A stretch of DNA of 64,000 nt from Asanoa ishikariensis (GTDB lineage: Bacteria; Actinomycetota; Actinomycetes; Mycobacteriales; Micromonosporaceae). Position numbers and translations under genes: made by a program. This document shows, one piece after another, positions 54,101 to 61,859 of this stretch. The stretch spans positions 930,001 through 994,000 of the forward strand of contig NZ_FNQB01000003.1 in the NCBI RefSeq assembly GCF_900107455.1, written 5' to 3'. The notes under the pieces are model-generated. The model was given only the letters and a program-made list of their open reading frames with translations, did not search any database and was not told the DNA's origin. How positions within the stretch are numbered: the stretch's first letter is position 1; every line of letters starts with the position of its first letter.

Positions 54101-54550
54101 CACGGCCGCGACCGGCTGCCGGGTGACGGGCTGCGGCTCTTCGACGTCCGTCGCGAGCTCGACGAGGCCTGGTGGGAACTGCGGCGGACGGCGGACGCCG
54201 GTGGGCGGTTGCCGGTGCGGCTCGGCACGGGGATGTTCCCGTTCGTCCCCGGCCGCACGGTGCGCTGGGTCGACGCCCTCCAGCTCGTCTTCGAGGCGCC
54301 ACCCGCCGCCTTCCACCTCGTTCGGTTCACGCCGCACGGCGAGGGTGCCGAGCCGATCGCCGTGCCGTGCGTGACGAGCCGCGCGCATCCGGGTCTGTTC
54401 TGGGGCGTCGTCGACCTCGACGGGACCCGGCTCGGACCGGTCGGCCGGCAGACTGCCACCGACCTCGGCACGTTCCAGTTCCCCCACGACACAGGGACGA
54501 TCCGCAACGCGTACGTGGTCGCGGGCTACCGCACGGTCGCGTCACGATGA
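45128..54550 (+). CDS. TcA component of a Tc (toxin complex) toxin: receptor-binding pore/translocator
   Basis: A 3140-residue protein. TcA subunits form a pentameric bell that binds a target cell, then injects a channel through which the TcC cargo passes. Landmarks: an N-terminal region with no recognised family (1 to about 690); a VRP1-like helical segment (about 695-760, YLYDLLQLTE then a LVNECLE element); a PA14-like domain (about 1455-1600); the YPENW element of the neuraminidase-like region (about 1925-1980); the pore-forming helices (about 2440-2900); and a C-terminal TcB-binding region with the conserved DQDYPGHY and FELNFRDERYLPFE. AGGGGG lies 7 bases before ATG 45128; GTG at 45122 is too close to it. 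No signal peptide. Overlaps the TcB-TcC gene (ATGA). Confidence 0.92.
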   Translation: MPLIVIRLHPTQAIVGDDFTPYLTGLTIEAFDLTVASPLTGVSLGVATYRAPTPTPNDPFRPNQASDIVQHWAQGEPGFPGQPDEWKAVATAVLLLPAAAGPEHTSRDLRLVIRRGTNDLVHRQLYFNVPVDPRATRPARRDFPDIDVTSLYLALPPPGAGADSDDYVELPRDGSPPSYTDIRNAMEAVLAGDPGPGNPPALADLTPVQARHIAYEIIWNQAFRPLPGPDDARDLDAYYTLPDSGGDTGDEIDRATFEGELESYYARANADAERLAPYVYAVSAAVRAEALSTGAAEAGFLMPVSLSAAPTGSRFKSVRVVLASAIPPVAALQTPFTVPAPYFYALGAMLPTNITAENRYRLHTLEEEGTLRVALQAAVDAGVIAAPAAVNVAQAARRLRALGATEGAAPRFATNGGGAVQASVRALVQAWLGFTDTDVLGFWAALGDPQQLSGHLELVLRALTLEHQPLIDQIKLDFAATRVAAVDNRTEAEWTALFTDASLLPPFTAPGDFDERTATFVRHAQRFFAVTQAVQTTLPSTLDAPPVIPRDPDDLISVFAATAPGGVTFGQARWSDAEATAFRAHIATMVADEPARAWLWQAVSAINELAYGTDRTFALMEALYARGFTSLDQIAALPRESFRAALTGTVAWADADDLHDRAGGQPGAAPAPGAGPFRPVNDGRLVNCVPPPHRSPLGPVAYLYDLLQLTEASTCEGTPEDADAISLRNAVSARRGDIGDLAASRANAQTPIPVVDLVNECLESVVAGGVGAVYDTNATTLGGHSLADHDPAVLFAALPEHSTPATPVANPAAYERLRTSFAAPSLPYAQSLDIVRTYLGHLRTSRFAAMRRFRATITELAIDPDNQPGDFQAHLWRYPVTRDLAAEYLGLSPEELRVLLTDDIPDEPRKAGPALYELYGFPSAVVDEELWTTLVVGLPEFLARTGLSWCEFRELWQSGFVRFSRAELEGDEEAFPDCEPCDLGAHRITFLEPESTVDALRRLAVFVRLWRKLRYSFGQLRDLTVALGLFRPDGSVDRDFVRQLAAFQLLRDEFGLTLTDPPDLDRFVGRIAAYARDRHSCEPRAPRFVKLLADNLDPLSALAGFDPAPGSADRWDARPSHVLRFAEVLAKIYASDFGVGELLFLFTADPHLDGDDPFPLQPANEALDDPFALPDDRLDHSLWTLRERLLAAAPAEADGWTWDRVGHVLRERFGFDRPDELLAFGAHFFPRAVGLPGRSYRVPLAPTSAPMWNTPPGPFRYDGAAQELVAELPLSDAAVIGKLRRIRQLTAAEQQAVRELYVSPRADLAPFAFLFEDFGEAQTRLVEEPDESARWSWFQGQFALFHQRCELIAEHLAAHVAAWTGQPGGDGPEVAWTLLRHLYADENAATAAWERDGGQPPAVTWPDRPGAGAFAALLGLVGTGLLAEYTPDGGALAWRDVCGPARDDNNSPVPTVIPAPDLAPTAAERVAVDFRNGYAVANTDGAPLGGAEGYAVRWTGVLLVEADGPYTFEAGSAAAGSRWLVTLQRGQRRWSVLSHDWPDEPGSAGRSAPLHLTRGAYRLRIDLVRPRPAYRATDEPRPAAGGFTLEYAGPDTGDELVVVPRSRLFLERKDGTLADGIDGPAAGFLRARYVSSVRDIRRTYQRAFGALLFAHRFGLSARPLADDGQSELGYLLAHPDLFAGASYYRAGAAVATHRAYFDPNLLPLLDTYGAADERSAPSARRRQALFDWWERTFDATALRRATANALEPPVWLLFHEAAENHPDLAGQLQRHMRVDARHVDRVLTYVGHAVTTADLADERWATRVFHADAWLDRLGRDFAGGDIRAARPDLWAADDPGTANLTAFVRDGCLESGPPRRYGDVQALNDGLRLRGRAALLAQLGLDPPAAAELLLLDVEAGPRERTTRIDDAIGAVQAFVRRARIGLEPGFTVSPAFARLWDRGYHSFRAWEACARRRLYPENWVDWTEIEQARRGEGFRFLEHELRRRALTRPRPGGLVHWTETGAPGPTALQVREPSHLRRVDPRQHGLDLRGTPDRQARPAWLAAAGLPAGGGGDDIDRAVADRPLPWWVRAAIRVGVRFVRVAAAGDPPAAAPHPPRGTAPCCTDCAEPPRATVDEYYFWLLDARFYRAVRRREGADEAGEFQVADDGNGTMRDPANPEASLPWSWHDPNLLPRLLRWEAEPAVRLAWCRVHDGEFTQLRRSAEELRVSAPDPELVFTGREDDSLRFTVQGGIAPRGYAAAPPPGFRYDLATDTATPVPEVLEPPAPAPGRHPGDLDAFPFFAFHDPGAPILPLSPHAPAVTVAASLRAHCRYEAALRWYELVSAPLRSDNAWPRRARDADVARTWSILLSYLETLDEWGGAVLRADTDESAQQARVLFEAVSRVLGPAPRTVPAADEPAAPGPVVTFVPAAGPLNPRLLALYERNADRLRLVHAGLDARRLRPGPRPASGPDAPRCPDDEWCAPDSGYRFTFLIQRAQELAGDLRSLGAALLAAYEKGDAEYLTSLRATHERQVADLNRRVRQSQWRDADWQLQALRKSKEIAQTRLRHLTLLIQDGTINREEEYLALAVAALALRATGNIAEGIAQGIGVIPDIYTGGAGWAGSPVFVTQMPIGTKLAGVFSTVARIANSLSELSNQTGGLRLTQGGWERREDEWRHQVELLDLEIPQIERQLLAAERRRDVALHELNNSARHAADSAEVHDFLRDRFTAHQRYLFLQQDTAALHQQTYELALHAARQAERALSYEQGHTGRTFVSGELWDDLQEGLQAGERLAHALRRMEHAYLDGNVREYELTKHVSLRLHFPLELLTLRSTGRCELELPEWLFDQDYPGHYLRRVKSVSVTVAASVGQYAGVHCRLTLLSGTTRVDPRLRGPVAGCCGDADACRCGSGYPALPDDPRVVRTYAATEAIATSSGLNDAGLFELNFRDERYLPFEFAGAVSRWRIELPPENNTLDVDELSDVVLHLNYTAREGGDALRAAAMEHGRDRLPGDGLRLFDVRRELDEAWWELRRTADAGGRLPVRLGTGMFPFVPGRTVRWVDALQLVFEAPPAAFHLVRFTPHGEGAEPIAVPCVTSRAHPGLFWGVVDLDGTRLGPVGRQTATDLGTFQFPHDTGTIRNAYVVAGYRTVASR

Positions 54551-57500
54551 CCGCCGAACCCGTGGCGGAGGCGGCACCACCGCGGGTCGCGCCCATCGCG
54601 CTGCCCAAGGCCGGTGGTGCGGTCCGGGCCATCGGGGAGAAGTTCTCGTTCAACGCGATCACGGGCACCGGCAACCTCGCCGTCGGACTTCCGCTGAGCC
54701 CGGGCCGGGACGGGTTCACCCCACAGCTCGGCCTGACGTACGACTCGGGTGCCGGGAACGGGATCTTCGGGATGGGCTGGACCGTCGACCTGCCGGCCAT
54801 CACCCGCCGCACGGACCAGGGGCTGCCGCGGTACCACGACGAGGAGGAGTCGGACGTCTTCGTCCTGTTCGGCGCCGAGGACCTGGTCCCGGAGCTTGAC
54901 GGGCGGCTGCACCGCGTGCGCACCCGGAGGCGCGTGCACGGCGTCGACTACGAGGTGCTGGCGTACCGGCCACGGGTCGAGGGGCTCTACGCCCGGATCG
55001 AGCGGTGGGTCGCGCGGGAGTCGGGCGTCAGCCACTGGCGGACGATCTCCCGGGACAACATCACGACGCTGTACGGCGCCGACCCCGGCAGCGTCATCGC
55101 CGGCGACGACCCCCGACACGTCTTCTCGTACCTGGCATGCCGCCGGTTCGACAACCGTGGCAACGTCGCCGTCTTCGACTACCTGGCCGAGGACGCGACG
55201 GGTGTCGACCTGTCCGTGCCGCACGAGGCGAACCGGGCGGCCCGGGACCGGCTGCGGCAGCGCTACCTGCGTGCCGTGCGCTACGGCAACGTCGCACCCT
55301 GGTTCCCGGACTGGACTGCCGCCCGGGAACCGCCGTTGGCGGGCAACGATGGCTGGCACTTCGAGCTCGTCCTCGACTACGAGCTCCGGCCGGACCCGTT
55401 CTCGTCCTACCGCGCGGGCTTCGAGGTACGCACGTACCGGCGCTGCGGCCAGGTCCGGATGGTGCACCACTTCGCCGCCGAGCCCGACGTCGGGCGCGAC
55501 TGCCTCGTGCGGGCGCTCGACCTGCGCTACGACGATCAGCCGCGCGGCCCCGCGTACTCCATGCTGTCGTCGGTCACCGAGGTCGCCTTTCGCCGGGCTG
55601 GCAGCGGATACCGGAGCCAGGCGATGCCGCCGGTCGAGTTCGAGTACAGCCAGGCGCGCGTCGACCCGACCGTCCGGCCGGTACGCACCGAGGGACCCGG
55701 ACCCGGAGCCAACGGCTACACCTTCGTCGACCTCGACTCGGAGGGGCTGCCGGGCATCCTGGCCCGCGGCCCGTCGGCCTGGCGGTACGCCCGCAACCTC
55801 AGCCCGCTGGACCCGGACGGCGCCGGCTTCGCAGCGGCGAACGAGGTGGGCGCCCTGCCCGTCACGGCCGCCAGCCGGCGTTCGCAGCTCTTGGACGTGT
55901 CCGGCGGCGGGCGGCTCGACCTCGTCACGCTCGAGCCCGGCATGCCCGGCTTCTTCGCCCGGGAAGGCGGCGGCTGGGCGCCGTTCGTCGCGTTCCCCTC
56001 GCTACCCAATGTGGACTGGGACAGCCCGCACCTGCGGTTCGCGGACCTGACCGGCGACGGCCGGCCCGACGTGCTGATCGGCGAGGACGACGTCTGGACC
56101 ATCCACCCGTCGCTGGGTGAGCGGGGCTTCGGGCCCGCCGAGCACACGCCGGCGGCCTGGGACGACGAGACCGGGCCGCGGGCCGTGCTCGTCGACAGCG
56201 CGAGCGAGACGCTGCAGCTCGCGGACCTCTCCGGCGATGGGTTCGGTGACCTCGTCCGCATCCGCAACGGCGAGGTCAGCTACTTCCCAAACCTGGGGTA
56301 CGGGCGTTTCGGCCGCAAGGTGACCATGGACAACGCACCCTGGTTCGCCGAGCCCGGCCGGTTCGACCCACGCCGCGTGCGCCTGGCCGACGTCGACGGG
56401 TCGGGCACGACCGACGTGCTGTACATCAGCGACGACGGCGTCGACCTGTGGTTCAACCGCTCGGGCAACGGCTGGTCGGAGCCGGAGCGGCTGGACGTCC
56501 ACGTGCCCGCCGACGCGGTCGCCTCGGTGCAGACCGTCGACCTGCTCGGCAACGGCACGGCCTGCCTGGTCTGGACGGCGCCCGGCCCCGCCACCTCACC
56601 CGCGCCGCTGCGCTATGTCGACCTGATGGGTGGGATCAACCCCCACCTGCTGATGCGGACCCGCAACAACCTCGGCATCGAGTCCCGGATCGCGTACGCG
56701 CCGTCGACCCGCTTCTACCTGGCGGACCGCCTCGCGGGCCGGCCGTGGCGGACCCGGCTGCCGTTCCCGGTCCAGGTGGTCGCGCGGGTCACCGTCTACG
56801 ACTGGATCGCCCGCAACCGCTACGTCCGCCGCTTCGCGTACCACGACGGGCACTACGACCAGGCGGCCCGCGAGTTCCGGGGCTTCGCGGAGGTCGAGGA
56901 GTGGGACACCGAGGAGCGCCGGACCGACGACCCGCTGCTGTCCGGCGAGAACTGGAGCCCGGCGTCGTGGGCGCCGCCCGTGCACACCAGGACCTGGTTC
57001 CACACGGGCAGCGACGAGGCCTCCGTCGTCGACCCACGGACCTCGTTCGCCGAGGCCGCCGAGGCGCGCCGAGCGCTCAAGGGCCGGATGCTTCGGCAGG
57101 AGACCTACTCCGCCGACGGCGGCGTCCTCCCGTATCTGGTCGAGGAGCACACCCACGCCGTCCGGCTGGTCCAGCCTCGGGGAGCCAACCGCTACGCGGT
57201 GTTCTCGACCCACAAGCGCGAGACGCTCTCGGTCCATCGCGAGCGCTCCGCCGACGATCCCCGGGTCACCCACGAGGTGACGCTCGCGACCGACGAGTTC
57301 GAGAACCCGCTGCGCACCGTCGCCATCGCCTACCCCCGCCGGGCCGGCGTGGACCCGGAGCCCGGCCTGCCCGACCGGTTCCGCGAGATGCTGGCCTACG
57401 ACCAGCAGCGGTTGCACATGCTGGCGGCCGAGCACCGCTACACCGACGCCCCGGGCGGTCCGGACGCGCACAAGACGCCGCTGCCGTGCGAGACGGTCCG

Positions 57501-60500
57501 CGGCGCGATCGACGGGGTGCGCCCGCGCGGCGACGTGTTCACCTTCGAGGAGGTCGCCACCGCGTGGGCGGCGGCCTGGAGCGCCGACCGCGACGCGCCG
57601 TACGAGGAGCTCTCCGCGGCCGACATCGACGGCACCGGCCCGCCGGCGTCGTCGGTCACCCGGCGGGTCGTCGAGCACGTGCGGACGGTGTACCGGCGTG
57701 ACGACCTCACCGGTCTGCTGCCGCTCGGGCGGCTGGAGCCGCTCGCACTGCCCGGCGAGCTCTACCGGCTCACGCTGACACCGACCCTGCTCGACCAGGT
57801 CTTCGGCGACCGGGTCGAAGACGGCGACCTCCGCGAGGCGGGCTACGTGCGGCTCGACGGCGCCGACGGCTGGTGGATCCCGACCACCCGGGTCCACTAC
57901 TCCCCCGGTGACGACGACCCGCCGGAGGCCGAGCTGGCCAGCGCACAGGCGCATTTCTTCCGGGTGCGGCGGACCGTCGACGCGTACGGCTCGGTCCGAC
58001 GCGACGACCACGACGACTACGACCTGCTGGTGGTGCGGGCCATCGACGGCGTCGGAAACACGCACTCCGCCGTCAACGACTACCGCGTCCTGCGCCCGGC
58101 GGAGGTCACGGACCCCAACGGCAACCGCGTGGAGGTCGCCTTCGACACCCTCGGCCTGGTGGCCGGCACCGCCGTTCGCGGCAAGGTCTCCGAGTCGCTC
58201 GGCGACACCCTCGCCGGCTTCGAGCCGGACCTCGACGAGGAGACGGTCGCGGCCCACCTCGCGGACCCGCTGGCGGATCCGGCGGCCGTCCTGCGGGGCG
58301 CGTCGACCCGGGTGGTCCGCGACCGCGACGCCTACTGGCGCACCCGGGACTCGTCTCGTCCGGACGCGCCGGTCGAGTACACCTTGGAACGCGAGTCGCA
58401 CGTCTCGGACGGCGATGCCGTCCGGTGCCGGCACACGTTCGCGTACGCGGACGGCTTCGGGAACCTGGTCCAGAAGAAGACCCTGGCCGAGGCCGGTCCG
58501 CACGACGGTCCACGATGGATCGGCACCGGTTGGGTGATCCTGGACAACAAGGGCCGGCGGGTCCGCGAGTACGAGCCGTTCTTCACGGCCACGCACCGCT
58601 TCGAGTTCGACGAGCGCGCCGGGGTCAGCACCGTGCACTGCTACGACGCGCTGGACCGTGTCGTCGCCACGGTGCACCCCGACGGCACCTGGCAGAAGAC
58701 CGTCTTCCGGCCGTGGCACCGCGAGACGTGGGACGCCAACGACACGGTGCTCGTCGCCGACCCACGCACCGATCCCGACGTGGGCGAGCACTTCCGGCGT
58801 CTGCTCGGCGACTCGCCGTACGTGTCCTGGTACGACCGCCGGATCGACGGGACGCTCGGTGCGCCGGCCCAGGACGCCGCGCGGAAGGCGGCGGCACACG
58901 CCCGGACACCGTCGTTCGCGCATCTTCAGCCCCGCGGCGGCGTCTGCCTGTCCATCGTGGACCGCGGACGCGGGATGCGCGATCCCACCCGGACGGTCTA
59001 CGACGCCGAGGACGCCGAGCTCGCCGTCATCGACGCGCTCGGCCGCCGGGTCATCGAGTACTTCGTGCGGCTGCCGCGGGCCGACGGCGGCACCCGGTAC
59101 GTCGCGGGGCGGGACCTGGAAGGCCGCGAGCTGTACCAGAACCAGATGGACGGCGGCGCCCGGCGGGTGCTCCGCGACACGCTGGGTCATCCGATGCGCG
59201 GCTGGGACGCGCGGGGTCACCGCGTGCGGATGCGCTACGACCTGCTGCGCCGGCCGACGCACCGGTACGTGCGCGCCGACGGCGGCCCGGAGGTGCTCGT
59301 CACCCGCTCGGTCTACGGCGAGGGCATGCCGGAGCGCAACCTGTGCGGCGAGCTGTTCCGACACTACGACGCGGCCGGTGTCTGCGGGAACGACCGGTTC
59401 GACTTCAAGGGCAACCTCGTCGACCGGTCCCGCCGGCTCGCGCGGGGATATCGCGACGACGTGCAGTGGTCGGCGCTGGAGGAGCTCACCGACCCGGCCG
59501 AGCTCGACGCCGCCGCCGCTCCGCTCCTCGTGGCGGCCGACCACTTCACGTCGCAGAGCACCTACGACGCCCTGAACCGGGCGGTGCTCGCCGTGCTGCC
59601 CCACCGCCCGGACATGCGGCCGAGCGCGGTGCAGGTGGTCTACAACGAGGGCGGGCTCGCCGAGCGGGTCGACGCGTGGGTCCGGCTGCCGCAGGCGCCC
59701 GACGCGCCGCTGGACCCCGAGACCGCCGACGTGCACGCTGTTACCGCGGTCGAGTACGACGCACACGGCGAACGGGTGTCGGTGTCCCTGGGCAACGGTT
59801 CCGTCATCACCCGCGAGTTCGACGCCGAGACGTTCCGGCTGAGCCGGCTGCGGGCCACCCGGCCGGCCCGGTTCGGTCGCGGGCGGGTCGTGCAGGACCT
59901 GACCTACACGTACGACCCGGCCGGCAACGTGACCCGGGTGCAGGACGACGCGGACCTGCACAACGTGGTGTTCTTCCGCAACCGGCGCGTCGACCCGACC
60001 GGTGACTACACGTACGACGCGGCGGCGCGGCTGATCCGGGCCACCGGGCGCGAGCACGTGGGGCAACACGCCGGCCCGGGTCTGGTCGGCCAGCCTCATC
60101 CCGGCGACGGCCACGCCATGGGCACCTACGCCGAACGGTACGCGTACGACCCGGTCGGGAACCTGCTGGAGATCGTGCACCACGCCGCCGCCGGCTCGTG
60201 GACGCGGCGCTACCAGTACGGCCTGCCCTCGACGATCGACCCCGCCGAGACGGGCAACCGGCTCGCGGCGACCAGCCGGCCCGACGGCCGCTTCGACGCG
60301 GCGTACTCCTATGACCCGCACGGCAACACCACCCGCATGCCGCGCCTGCCCGAGCTGACCTGGGACGACCGGGACCACCTGCGGTCCTCGACCCGGCAGG
60401 TGGTGAACGCCGGCACCCCGGAGACGACCTTCTACGCGTACGACGCGGGCGGGAACCGGCTTCGGAAGGTCACCGAGCGGGCGACGTCGACGCGCCGCAG

Positions 60501-61854
60501 CGAGCGTCTTTACCTCGGACCGATCGAGCTCTATAGGGAGTACGCGGGCGACGGCGTCACGGTCACGCTCGAACGCGAGACGATGATGGTGTACGCCCAC
60601 CGCCGCGCCGCCGCCATCATCGAGACCCGGGTCTTCGGCGAGGACCGCGCGCCCGAGCAGCTCGTGCGCTACCAGTACGTGAACCAGTTGATGAGCACGG
60701 CGCTCGAGCTCGACACGGACGCCGACGTCATCAGCTACGAGGAGTACCTCCCCTACGGGGGCACGGCGTACCAGGCCGTCCGCTCTGGAACCGACCTCCC
60801 GAAGCGCTACCGGTACGCGGGCAAGGAGCTCGACGAGACCGGGCTCTACTACTACGGCGCGCGCTACTACGCGCCGTGGCTCGGGCGGTGGTGCAGTCGC
60901 GATCCCGCGGGACTGGCCGACGGACCCAACCTCTACCTGTTCTGCCGCGCGAACCCGGTCACGATCACCGACCCGACGGGGCTGATCGGCGCCGTCCTCG
61001 GTGGCACGGCGCTCTACCTGCTCGGCGCGGCGGCGGTGGCAGCCGTCGGCGCCTGGTGGGTGTCCCGGCCCGAGTTCCAGGAGGCGAACCGCCGAGCGGC
61101 GGAGGCGATCAGCGACCGGATCGCCGAGCTGCGGGGTCCCTATCCACGGCCGACGCCGGCCCCTGCCCCGCCGGTCGACGATCCGGTGCCGGTGCCCGCA
61201 CCGCCACCTCCGCTGCCGGCTCCGGCGCCCGCACCCGTGCCCGTCCCGGCGCCCGCGCCCGCTCCGGCACCGATCCCGGCGCCCGGCCCGACGCCCGCTC
61301 CCGCGCCGCCGATCACGGTGCCGGCACCCCGGCCGATACCCGTTCCGGCGCCGCAGCCGGTGCCCAAGGCACAGCCTCGCACCCGCGCCGAACCGCGCGT
61401 CGACCCCGTCCCGGACGTGAAGGAGGAGGAGCGTCGCCGCCCGGTCTACTGGTGGGTCACCTACACGAAGTTCAACCCCAAGACCGGGCGCACCTACGTG
61501 GGCCGCGCCGGCGGCTACGGAGACCCGTGGTCCGTGGTCGCGCAACGGGACGGTCCGGGCGGCCGCCGGCATCACATGACGGCGCAGGGCTTCGGTCCGG
61601 CAAAACTCGAGATGGCGCTGCCGGAACTCTCCCCCGATTGGCAGGACGACCCCGCGTACCTCGCCATTCGAGGGCGCGAGCAACAGTTGATCGACTCGTT
61701 CGGCGGATCGCGGCGGGACGCGGCACGCGAGGGCCGCCAGACGATGTCCGGCAACCTGAACCGGGGCGTCCGAAGGAACAACCCCCGCGGTCAGCTCTAC
61801 GACCAGGCGGCGACTGCCGTGTTCGGGCGGATCGCGCCGTACACGGGATACTGA
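54547..61854 (+). CDS. TcB-TcC fusion (SpvB/FG-GAP/Rhs cocoon) with C-terminal GIY-YIG-like nuclease cargo
   Basis: A 2435-residue protein. The SpvB domain (about 20-300) opens with LPKAGGAVRAIGEKFSFN. An FG-GAP-type propeller (about 400-690; repeated FADLTGDGRPDVL-like units) docks to TcA. TcB middle domains (about 690-1100) and YD/Rhs repeats (about 1400-2080) build the cocoon. The Rhs core is at about 2085-2146, ending DPAG (Asp2119) and DPTGL (Asp2142), the aspartic-protease pair that cuts off the cargo, predicted after Leu2146. The 289-residue cargo has a hydrophobic stretch (about 2146-2172), a Pro/Ala linker (about 2197-2285) and a final domain with VTY2306-x10-YVG2319, Arg2334, Glu2378 (REQQLI) and Asn2403, the GIY-YIG nuclease pattern. 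TcB and TcC are usually separate genes; fusions are known. Confidence 0.92.
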   Translation: MTAEPVAEAAPPRVAPIALPKAGGAVRAIGEKFSFNAITGTGNLAVGLPLSPGRDGFTPQLGLTYDSGAGNGIFGMGWTVDLPAITRRTDQGLPRYHDEEESDVFVLFGAEDLVPELDGRLHRVRTRRRVHGVDYEVLAYRPRVEGLYARIERWVARESGVSHWRTISRDNITTLYGADPGSVIAGDDPRHVFSYLACRRFDNRGNVAVFDYLAEDATGVDLSVPHEANRAARDRLRQRYLRAVRYGNVAPWFPDWTAAREPPLAGNDGWHFELVLDYELRPDPFSSYRAGFEVRTYRRCGQVRMVHHFAAEPDVGRDCLVRALDLRYDDQPRGPAYSMLSSVTEVAFRRAGSGYRSQAMPPVEFEYSQARVDPTVRPVRTEGPGPGANGYTFVDLDSEGLPGILARGPSAWRYARNLSPLDPDGAGFAAANEVGALPVTAASRRSQLLDVSGGGRLDLVTLEPGMPGFFAREGGGWAPFVAFPSLPNVDWDSPHLRFADLTGDGRPDVLIGEDDVWTIHPSLGERGFGPAEHTPAAWDDETGPRAVLVDSASETLQLADLSGDGFGDLVRIRNGEVSYFPNLGYGRFGRKVTMDNAPWFAEPGRFDPRRVRLADVDGSGTTDVLYISDDGVDLWFNRSGNGWSEPERLDVHVPADAVASVQTVDLLGNGTACLVWTAPGPATSPAPLRYVDLMGGINPHLLMRTRNNLGIESRIAYAPSTRFYLADRLAGRPWRTRLPFPVQVVARVTVYDWIARNRYVRRFAYHDGHYDQAAREFRGFAEVEEWDTEERRTDDPLLSGENWSPASWAPPVHTRTWFHTGSDEASVVDPRTSFAEAAEARRALKGRMLRQETYSADGGVLPYLVEEHTHAVRLVQPRGANRYAVFSTHKRETLSVHRERSADDPRVTHEVTLATDEFENPLRTVAIAYPRRAGVDPEPGLPDRFREMLAYDQQRLHMLAAEHRYTDAPGGPDAHKTPLPCETVRGAIDGVRPRGDVFTFEEVATAWAAAWSADRDAPYEELSAADIDGTGPPASSVTRRVVEHVRTVYRRDDLTGLLPLGRLEPLALPGELYRLTLTPTLLDQVFGDRVEDGDLREAGYVRLDGADGWWIPTTRVHYSPGDDDPPEAELASAQAHFFRVRRTVDAYGSVRRDDHDDYDLLVVRAIDGVGNTHSAVNDYRVLRPAEVTDPNGNRVEVAFDTLGLVAGTAVRGKVSESLGDTLAGFEPDLDEETVAAHLADPLADPAAVLRGASTRVVRDRDAYWRTRDSSRPDAPVEYTLERESHVSDGDAVRCRHTFAYADGFGNLVQKKTLAEAGPHDGPRWIGTGWVILDNKGRRVREYEPFFTATHRFEFDERAGVSTVHCYDALDRVVATVHPDGTWQKTVFRPWHRETWDANDTVLVADPRTDPDVGEHFRRLLGDSPYVSWYDRRIDGTLGAPAQDAARKAAAHARTPSFAHLQPRGGVCLSIVDRGRGMRDPTRTVYDAEDAELAVIDALGRRVIEYFVRLPRADGGTRYVAGRDLEGRELYQNQMDGGARRVLRDTLGHPMRGWDARGHRVRMRYDLLRRPTHRYVRADGGPEVLVTRSVYGEGMPERNLCGELFRHYDAAGVCGNDRFDFKGNLVDRSRRLARGYRDDVQWSALEELTDPAELDAAAAPLLVAADHFTSQSTYDALNRAVLAVLPHRPDMRPSAVQVVYNEGGLAERVDAWVRLPQAPDAPLDPETADVHAVTAVEYDAHGERVSVSLGNGSVITREFDAETFRLSRLRATRPARFGRGRVVQDLTYTYDPAGNVTRVQDDADLHNVVFFRNRRVDPTGDYTYDAAARLIRATGREHVGQHAGPGLVGQPHPGDGHAMGTYAERYAYDPVGNLLEIVHHAAAGSWTRRYQYGLPSTIDPAETGNRLAATSRPDGRFDAAYSYDPHGNTTRMPRLPELTWDDRDHLRSSTRQVVNAGTPETTFYAYDAGGNRLRKVTERATSTRRSERLYLGPIELYREYAGDGVTVTLERETMMVYAHRRAAAIIETRVFGEDRAPEQLVRYQYVNQLMSTALELDTDADVISYEEYLPYGGTAYQAVRSGTDLPKRYRYAGKELDETGLYYYGARYYAPWLGRWCSRDPAGLADGPNLYLFCRANPVTITDPTGLIGAVLGGTALYLLGAAAVAAVGAWWVSRPEFQEANRRAAEAISDRIAELRGPYPRPTPAPAPPVDDPVPVPAPPPPLPAPAPAPVPVPAPAPAPAPIPAPGPTPAPAPPITVPAPRPIPVPAPQPVPKAQPRTRAEPRVDPVPDVKEEERRRPVYWWVTYTKFNPKTGRTYVGRAGGYGDPWSVVAQRDGPGGRRHHMTAQGFGPAKLEMALPELSPDWQDDPAYLAIRGREQQLIDSFGGSRRDAAREGRQTMSGNLNRGVRRNNPRGQLYDQAATAVFGRIAPYTGY

Positions 61855-61859
61855 GCGAC

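Noticed and set aside
61141-61440. The APAPVPAP repeat as a possible assembly artefact.
   Set aside because: Codons vary from unit to unit (GCG, GCC, GCT, GCA with CCG, CCC, CCT) and the frame is kept into a motif-bearing domain, so it looks like a real linker.
56596-61683. A 1695-codon open frame on the minus strand through the TcB-TcC gene, and similar long antisense frames in the TcA gene (45443-48667) and GH2 gene (19905-22529).
   Set aside because: They mirror the third-position GC pattern of the real genes, encode low-complexity Arg/Val/Gly/Asp-rich protein with no family motifs, and have no start signals. These are shadows common in very GC-rich DNA.
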